This document shows positions 58,940 through 64,000 of a DNA stretch of 64,000 bases, piece by piece; position 1 is the stretch's first letter, and each line of letters opens with the position of its first letter. The DNA is from Fennellomyces sp. T-0311 (lineage: Eukaryota; Mucoromycota; Mucoromycetes; Mucorales; Lichtheimiaceae). Under the pieces are notes generated by a model. The model did not search any database, was not told the origin of the DNA, and saw nothing but the letters and a program-made list of their open reading frames with translations. The translations under genes were made by a program, and so were the position numbers. The DNA lies in the NCBI GenBank assembly GCA_025266875.1, contig JALLLT010000025.1, forward strand, positions 248,001-312,000. Reading direction: 5' to 3'.

Positions 58940-59580
58940 GGGTAGAGGACCTTGTCGACCTCTACATGTACAAATTGTCAGAAGTGGTAAAGCATTTGAT
59001 TACCAACCCTCGTTTGTCAGGGCAACTTGGTGCGCTTCCCGATAAATCAATAGATACGTGTAAGTCCTGTTCATATTTCCAACATCCGATGATCACTGTT
59101 ATACAAGATGATTTCTGGGTAAGAGATTTCGTCGTCCCAGAGGGTGACACTGTAGTTACCCCACAATGCTATATAAGCTTGCATATTTCTATATAATGAG
59201 CGACGTCGCCATGGCAAATGCATATGCAACATATGGATTACAATACAGCAACAGTTCTATCGTCGTAACGCTCTCACAATATTTGGACGGGAATCAAGAA
59301 CGGCAGTTCTACTTTGTGCCACTTGTAATGGATGACGCTCAATTGTATGAACACAACAACCGGCTTCAGGAATACAAGCATCACTGTCAAGCCCGTGTCC
59401 TCAATTCTGACACCTTTCTCGACATGACACCTTACATGCTGAGGGGTTCCAATGGTATCTTCGAAGCACGATAACGATGTAAGCCAAGTGACAAAAGGTT
59501 GTTCTCAAAGGTTAACCTGTTCTCGGGTGGCATCAGTGGAAAGACTTCCAAAAAACTGGAACAAATTCGATAGCTGATTG
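58940..59580 (+). pseudogene. Fragments of an unknown, possibly transposon-derived protein
   Basis: Plus-strand frames that seem to belong together: a Glu/Arg-rich helix leading into YMYKLSEVVKHLITNPRL and VRDFVVPEGDTVVTPQCYIS (to about 59193), a second frame at 59197-59474 (SQYLDGNQERQFYFVPL, LQEYKHHCQARVL), then after a stop a stretch reading FSGGISGKTSKKLEQ at about 59515-59570. The last piece resembles the DDTSGN-x-SKKWNK segment I associate with Tnp2-like transposase-domain proteins that are common in such genomes. The family assignment is weak; the decay (stops, frame changes) is clear. Confidence 0.35.
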
Positions 59581-59960
59581 ATGATTCTATCTGCGCTGCC
59601 TCTACATTAAAGGGGCAAGAGAGAAGCTACCTTCCTCTTATGCGTTCATAAGTATCTCTCAGCTACGGATATCCTTGCTGATATCGTTTTCTGATCTTAA
59701 ACAGTTAGAAGTCGGAATGCTCATGTACGACCCCAGCTACAAGGAAAACATATTGGTAATAGAACCTTTCAACTTAATCATTGCCGATAATGCACTACAC
59801 TCGGAAATTGCATGCCATAAGGGCACAAGGGCAAATTTTCCATGAAGCGTTAAATCTCAACGAATACAGCAAAGCCATCCCCATACTATTTCACTTTATA
59901 TTGATTAGACTATGTTTCTATCGCTAATATGGATCTTATAGCTTGTGATAATAGACTTAC

Positions 59961-60215
59961 ATAGCAAAATTCTCGAGCTCTGTGATACCACTCCTTCCAG
60001 ACAGAGAATATCTTGTGAGTTGGCAATTGCAATTGACTGTTGATTTGGAAGATCTCGTCGGCATTATATGATCTCGCTCGTTCAGAGTTAAAGAGATCTT
60101 TCCATAGTTTGTATTGGTTTTGAAGATGCTCGCGTGTTTCATAGAAGATATATACGCCAACTGCATATGAATTCCAAATTCGGTTGAATTCATCGAAGTT
60201 GATGGTGTCAATGGT
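59961..60215 (-). pseudogene. Exon-like remnant, unknown (possibly transposon-derived) protein
   Basis: An 85-codon minus-strand frame with no ATG ends exactly at a perfect GTAAGT donor (60-59 on the plus coordinates 59960-59955). Its content is protein-like: NFDEFNRIWNSYAVGVYIFY, ETREHLQNQYKLWKDLF, and LPTHKIFSVWKEWYHRARE, rich in aromatic and charged residues in a helical pattern, while the overlapping frame is Ser/Thr-rich noise. Upstream on the same strand (about 60360-60255) another frame contains YCRRCTIQVPKFK, a Cys-Cys-type finger. The pieces do not join cleanly. I judge it part of a decayed gene, perhaps of a repeat family. Confidence 0.35.
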
Positions 60216-61939
60216 TTAGCGCAAAGTAAAGCGGCCCAGCAGGAAGGAAAATATTACGTGTTCGGCTTGTGTGTACAGAAATCACTGCGCATTTGATAAG
60301 TTGTCTTGAACTTAGGAACTTGTATTGTGCACCGCCTACAGTACTTGCGAGGCAATCCTTTAATGGTAACTAAAGCTGCTGTTTGATAGCATTTTCAGTC
60401 ATTACCACACTCGGATCTTCACCGTTTGGTTCCATATTGAGCTTGTTTATGGACGATTCAGGAAATGGGGATACACCAGGGCTTCCACCAGTGGATACCA
60501 TAGGTATCGCATGCTTATAAACTGTGGTATTACTTAACGAGAAAAGGCTTTCGAATTGCGAAACCAAAATATGAATATTGTTTCACTATGAAAGTTACCC
60601 TTCATTTATACTGATGATGAGTCGGGACGAAGAATATGGATGCTTTGTGTAATAGCTCCGAAGATCCATGCTATCACCGAGTTTCATATGGTCTCCCCAT
60701 ATTGCCGAAGAGGCCGAAGATCTGAGATCAAGTTAACGGAGTTGCCTTACACGATCGGTAAGGCTGGATCAAGGTTACATATAAGAGCAAATAGGGCAAT
60801 CGATAACTGTACAGTTGTTGATATTGCAATGACAGTGGATATAATCAAGGACTGAGGGAAAGCATGCAGCTATGGATGACAGTATGTCGAGGATACGACA
60901 GAAAAAGTTACTTAGAGAAGTGTGACTTTTACCTTTTCCGAGGTACAAATATATTTCATTAGTTGATGGTCTGTTTTGCATTATATCCTGGCAGATGCAG
61001 GCAAGGAACAATACAGGAAACTTTAGTTTGCGCTAGTAGCTAGTTTGAGACCGAGATACGGCCAAAATAGGTCCTACTTGGAAAGAATTAACCAAAAAGT
61101 AGATTCTGAATACAACAAATTTGAAAAAACACAGAAATGAGAATTCAAAAGTGAAAAGCATAGAAAACGGAATGCACTACAAACAAAAGCTTAATTAATC
61201 GTCTTTCTATACGTATTTCAGCAGAAAAGCTCCATTATCATAATGATTAACTTGTAACTATGACAACTAGTCCAATTATTACCATAAGATAATCCACAGC
61301 GATGCGGTAGCTATGGTGAACATTGTGTTTACAGCTATATCTTATTTCCTGTTACAATACCGGACTAAATTGTTGAGAACGTGTTCGCGCTTTTTGATAT
61401 GGTGTTGTCGAATTGCAGAGCCTGCACAGATTTTTTGAACTGGATGTGCTGGCTGTTGAAGCGAGTAAGCCAGCTTCGAAAGTTAATATCAAAGTTTTGA
61501 GCGAGGTGCACCAGACGCTTTCAGGCACTTTCTTAAACTGTCGGTGGGTATTGCAAAATTCAATGTGTCCAATTACATTTACAAACCCTTTATATATTTT
61601 TGAATTACGATACAGACAACGCTCTAACTTACTATATTAATGAATTCCAAAAGTATGTATCTATATAGCTGTCAAAGTAGCCAAACCCAAGGATGCCTGC
61701 GAAAATTTATCGACCAGCACATACGTAGTTTCACATCGGAAAATTTCGACTTTAGCTTTCACGCGAGATCATGGATAAGTTCATGTACAATAAATAGTAC
61801 ACACCTTTCCATTTTTTTCTGAATAGAAAAAATTTTAATACAGTTTCAACACAACCTTAATACCATTGAAAGACTTTAGTATCCTTGGTGAATACTTTGA
61901 AGATTTGAATCCTATGTAAGATTTTTCCCAGTGTGCATA
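60216..61939. other. Gene-free, partly decayed sequence
   Basis: Short frames only. A 66-codon minus-strand frame at 60370-60567 and a plus-strand stretch at about 61413-61545 look slightly protein-like but cannot be placed in a family. Confidence 0.35.
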
Positions 61940-63234
61940 AAGAAAACAATGAATGCGAATCAATTACTTCGAAACATTCACAGCAGGTATATAAAACTAT
62001 ACGATCTACATACAGTAGTGACGATAGATCCACTGCAAATGTTCCAAAAGATACCTCGCAAGTGACGATTACCAAGCAATTGGTATATTAATTTCATGGC
62101 AGAACCCTACTATGGATCTGATATGCTTTTATACTACTACATTCGACGATTCAGAGACACCAGAATATTCATCTTGCTTAACTCACGCTATAGGATCGAT
62201 AATATTCAAAATGACTCGGATTTACAAAATCGAAAGCCCATTGCGCGCTACATATCTGGGATGAGTCAAGCTCTAAACAGCGCTTGCGATACTGTCGGTA
62301 TGGCCATAAATGAAGCTAACAAGCTTATGGATAGCGAAATGAGCTTAATATTTACAGGTAAACTAACTTTAATAAGTTTTACATATAAAACTATATCACA
62401 TTACTTTCGATTCGACATAATTATCAGAGGACCTCCTTATCAGTAATATCACCGAAGGACTGAAACACACTGGCATGACAATTAACAGTGTCCTGGCAAA
62501 GACGATTATAAATGCTGTAGACATGAGTAAGTGTATTTTTCCTTGAAAGGATATTTAAGCTTGTAGTAATCGCAAATAACCGTAACCGTGATTTATATTA
62601 CGTAGAAATAAACGGTATCTTACATTCATTTGTGCGCTGAATGGGAATTTCAAGCAAGTCAAAAATATAAGAAACTCTTGGCTGTTTTCTTGTATATCTT
62701 TACTAATCTAACACTGTTGTATATCACGGGCTATTTTTTCTCTTGTAAAGGTAATCCAAAGGCCTCGTACAGAAGCTTAATCTTTATTTGCAAGCACAAG
62801 ATGACTATTTAAGCACACGTTCGCAAGAGATAATTCATCAGAATCTGAAAGATTTTACTAGAATTAATGTAAAAAGTATCATGTGCACAGCACACTAACA
62901 GCATAGGACTTTTGGAAGTCCTTAGGGAAAAAGAGCTCTCCTGCCCCGTGATGCACTGCGTCGAGTGTGCTGATCTCGTAACGAGAAAAGAGCATATTGA
63001 TATTTTGAAGCAACATGCAAATCGATCAAAGTGAAGTGTCGCGCATTGGAGTTACTCAAACACACGGAGCAGGTCAAAGTCTTCCAAATAAAATTTGTAC
63101 TTTTTCAACTACTCAAACACACGAATTCATTCAATTACTGCGGGCAGTTTCTGGGAGACCTTGAGCAGCAGATACGCAGTGAAATTAGGAGGTACGGAGG
63201 AAATCCACCCTTGAGAAACTTATGGGTCAACTGA
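61940..63234 (+). pseudogene. GGPP synthase pseudogene
   Basis: Exon by exon this follows the intact gene at 55156-56572 at low identity. Exon 2: KTIRSTYSS and PKDTSQVTITKQLVY, then a stop where Gly-Met should be. Exon 3: after TATAG, IDNIQNDSDLQNRKP with the first Asp motif changed from DDVEDD to DNIQND, then NEANKLMDSEMSLIFTG. Exon 6: KINGILHSFVR, stop, MGISSKSK. Exon 7: GLVQKLNLYLQAQDDYLSTR. Last exon: CPVMHCVECADLVTRKEHID, LLKHTNSFNYCGQFL, and YGGNPPLRNL. There are several in-frame stops and a small internal duplication around 63053-63123. It cannot encode an active prenyltransferase. Confidence 0.8.
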
Positions 63235-63816
63235 GCGCCCCAGTGTTAGCAGATTAAGGAGATAGTCATTGCTAGGCTCTACTTCTTTCCCAAGATGAAC
63301 TAGTAAATTAACGTCTTACAGCTGACTTCTTTCCGCATAATACTGCCCCCAAAGCTTATGACTGTTACATAATAAAGCTAGTCTAGAGGTATTGCTCACT
63401 TGCATAATGAGGGATTAGCTCAGTACTTTGCCACTGAAGTATACACATAGATACAAGCTTTATCGAGCCCCTGTCCGTGCGATCAGCACATCCTGAACTT
63501 TAAAAGACATTGCGAGATCCATTACACTGGGGACAAGAACCTAATCTTCGATAACACCCCTATATTTACGACTTTTACCACATCGCGACAAGTACACGTG
63601 CTGTCAACAAAGAATGGCTCTTAAAAGGTGGTGCTGTAGTCACAATCTCCTGCATTTAAGGCTCATATTCAAGGGAAACGGATGCCTACATCCGTTTTGT
63701 TGAATGCACCGGACTTCCTTACACGGGCTAGCGGGCAGAAAAAGCAGGGTATATACGGATAAAAGCTGTCCTGTATGGTGCAACGTGCAGCCAAGACTTT
63801 CTTACCACTATCTGAG
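63235..63816. other. Intergenic, nothing recognised
   Basis: No ORF, repeat or RNA gene that I can support. Confidence 0.45.
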
Positions 63817-64000
63817 ATGTCAGTATACGCTCTCCTCCTATATCTGCCTATTTTATTAACTTTACTTCTAACTACCAACGTTTGGCTGCATAGGAAGCAA
63901 GTTTTGATTCATATCTTTTGGCTGGCGTTTGTGATTGTGGTGGCCAGTGGTCAAAATTGCGTGCCAACAATGTATCCCTGCCACAAGGGTGGCAAGCCTT
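63817..64000 (+). CDS. Truncated membrane or secreted protein, N-terminus
   Basis: From ATG at 63817 the frame is open to the window edge (61 codons). It begins with a hydrophobic stretch (YALLLYLPILLTLLLTTNVW), then a basic break (HRKQ), a second hydrophobic segment (IFWLAFVIVVASG) and QNCVPTMYPCHKGG. Either two membrane spans or a signal peptide after an intron (GTTTGGCTGCATAG looks like a mini-intron but is too short) followed by a Cys-containing mature protein. Family not recognised. Confidence 0.35.
   Translation, partial: MSVYALLLYLPILLTLLLTTNVWLHRKQVLIHIFWLAFVIVVASGQNCVPTMYPCHKGGKP

Noticed and set aside
63405..63480. Sequence starting GGGATTAGCTCAGT looks like the 5' part of a tRNA
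   Set aside because: No anticodon arm, T-loop (GGTTCRAATCC) or matching acceptor stem follows within 75 bases.

Overview
The window is eukaryotic nuclear DNA from a fungus, most likely an early-diverging one of the Mucoromycota type (inference). Genes are split by many short introns of about 50-60 nt with GTA(A/T)GT donors and YAG acceptors. The set includes fungal proline dehydrogenase, a kinesin-14, Exo70, Avl9 and small thaumatin-like proteins. There are no operons, rRNAs or CRISPR arrays, and I found no tRNA I could defend. Exon joins below were made by hand from splice sites and reading frame; for almost all complete genes the summed coding length is divisible by three.

Layout. 0-10.7 kb: edge of an NmrA-like gene (-), splicing factor Cwf18/CCDC12 (+), exocyst EXO70 (-), SEC62 (+), a DGCR6-family gene (-), and two tandem EamA/SLC35G-type transporters (-). 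10.7-12.9 kb is empty except for a 23-bp near-perfect inverted repeat. 12.9-23.7 kb: ankyrin-Nudix NADH pyrophosphatase (-), PLP1/TXNDC9 (-) head-to-head over 71 bp with UBA4/MOCS3 (+), mitochondrial proline dehydrogenase (+) and a 14-exon kinesin-14 (-). 23.7-28.7 kb has no recognisable gene. 28.7-41.7 kb: an FAD amine-oxidase-like protein (-), a small single-pass membrane protein (-), intronless MRE11 (-), a membrane RING-H2 ligase (+) and condensin SMC2 (-).

41.7-50 kb is a decaying family-expansion area: one intact thaumatin-like gene, a thaumatin pseudogene, a thaumatin C-terminal fragment and a broken F-box/LRR gene. 50-56.6 kb: AVL9 (-), TMA7 (+) and geranylgeranyl diphosphate synthase (+). 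56.6-64 kb is a gene graveyard: a small zinc-finger ORF, fragments that look transposon-derived, and a second, broken GGPP synthase copy about 5.4 kb downstream of the intact one. A truncated membrane/secreted ORF runs off the right edge.

Functionally this is mostly housekeeping: secretion (EXO70, SEC62, AVL9), chromosome and DNA maintenance (SMC2, MRE11, kinesin-14), splicing, tRNA thiolation/urmylation (UBA4), tubulin folding (PLP1), proline catabolism and isoprenoid supply. I see no cluster that behaves as one new system. The most notable signals are the two pseudogenised paralogues (thaumatin-like, GGPP synthase), the tandem transporters with a conserved sorting signal, and unannotated fragments at 58-61 kb.
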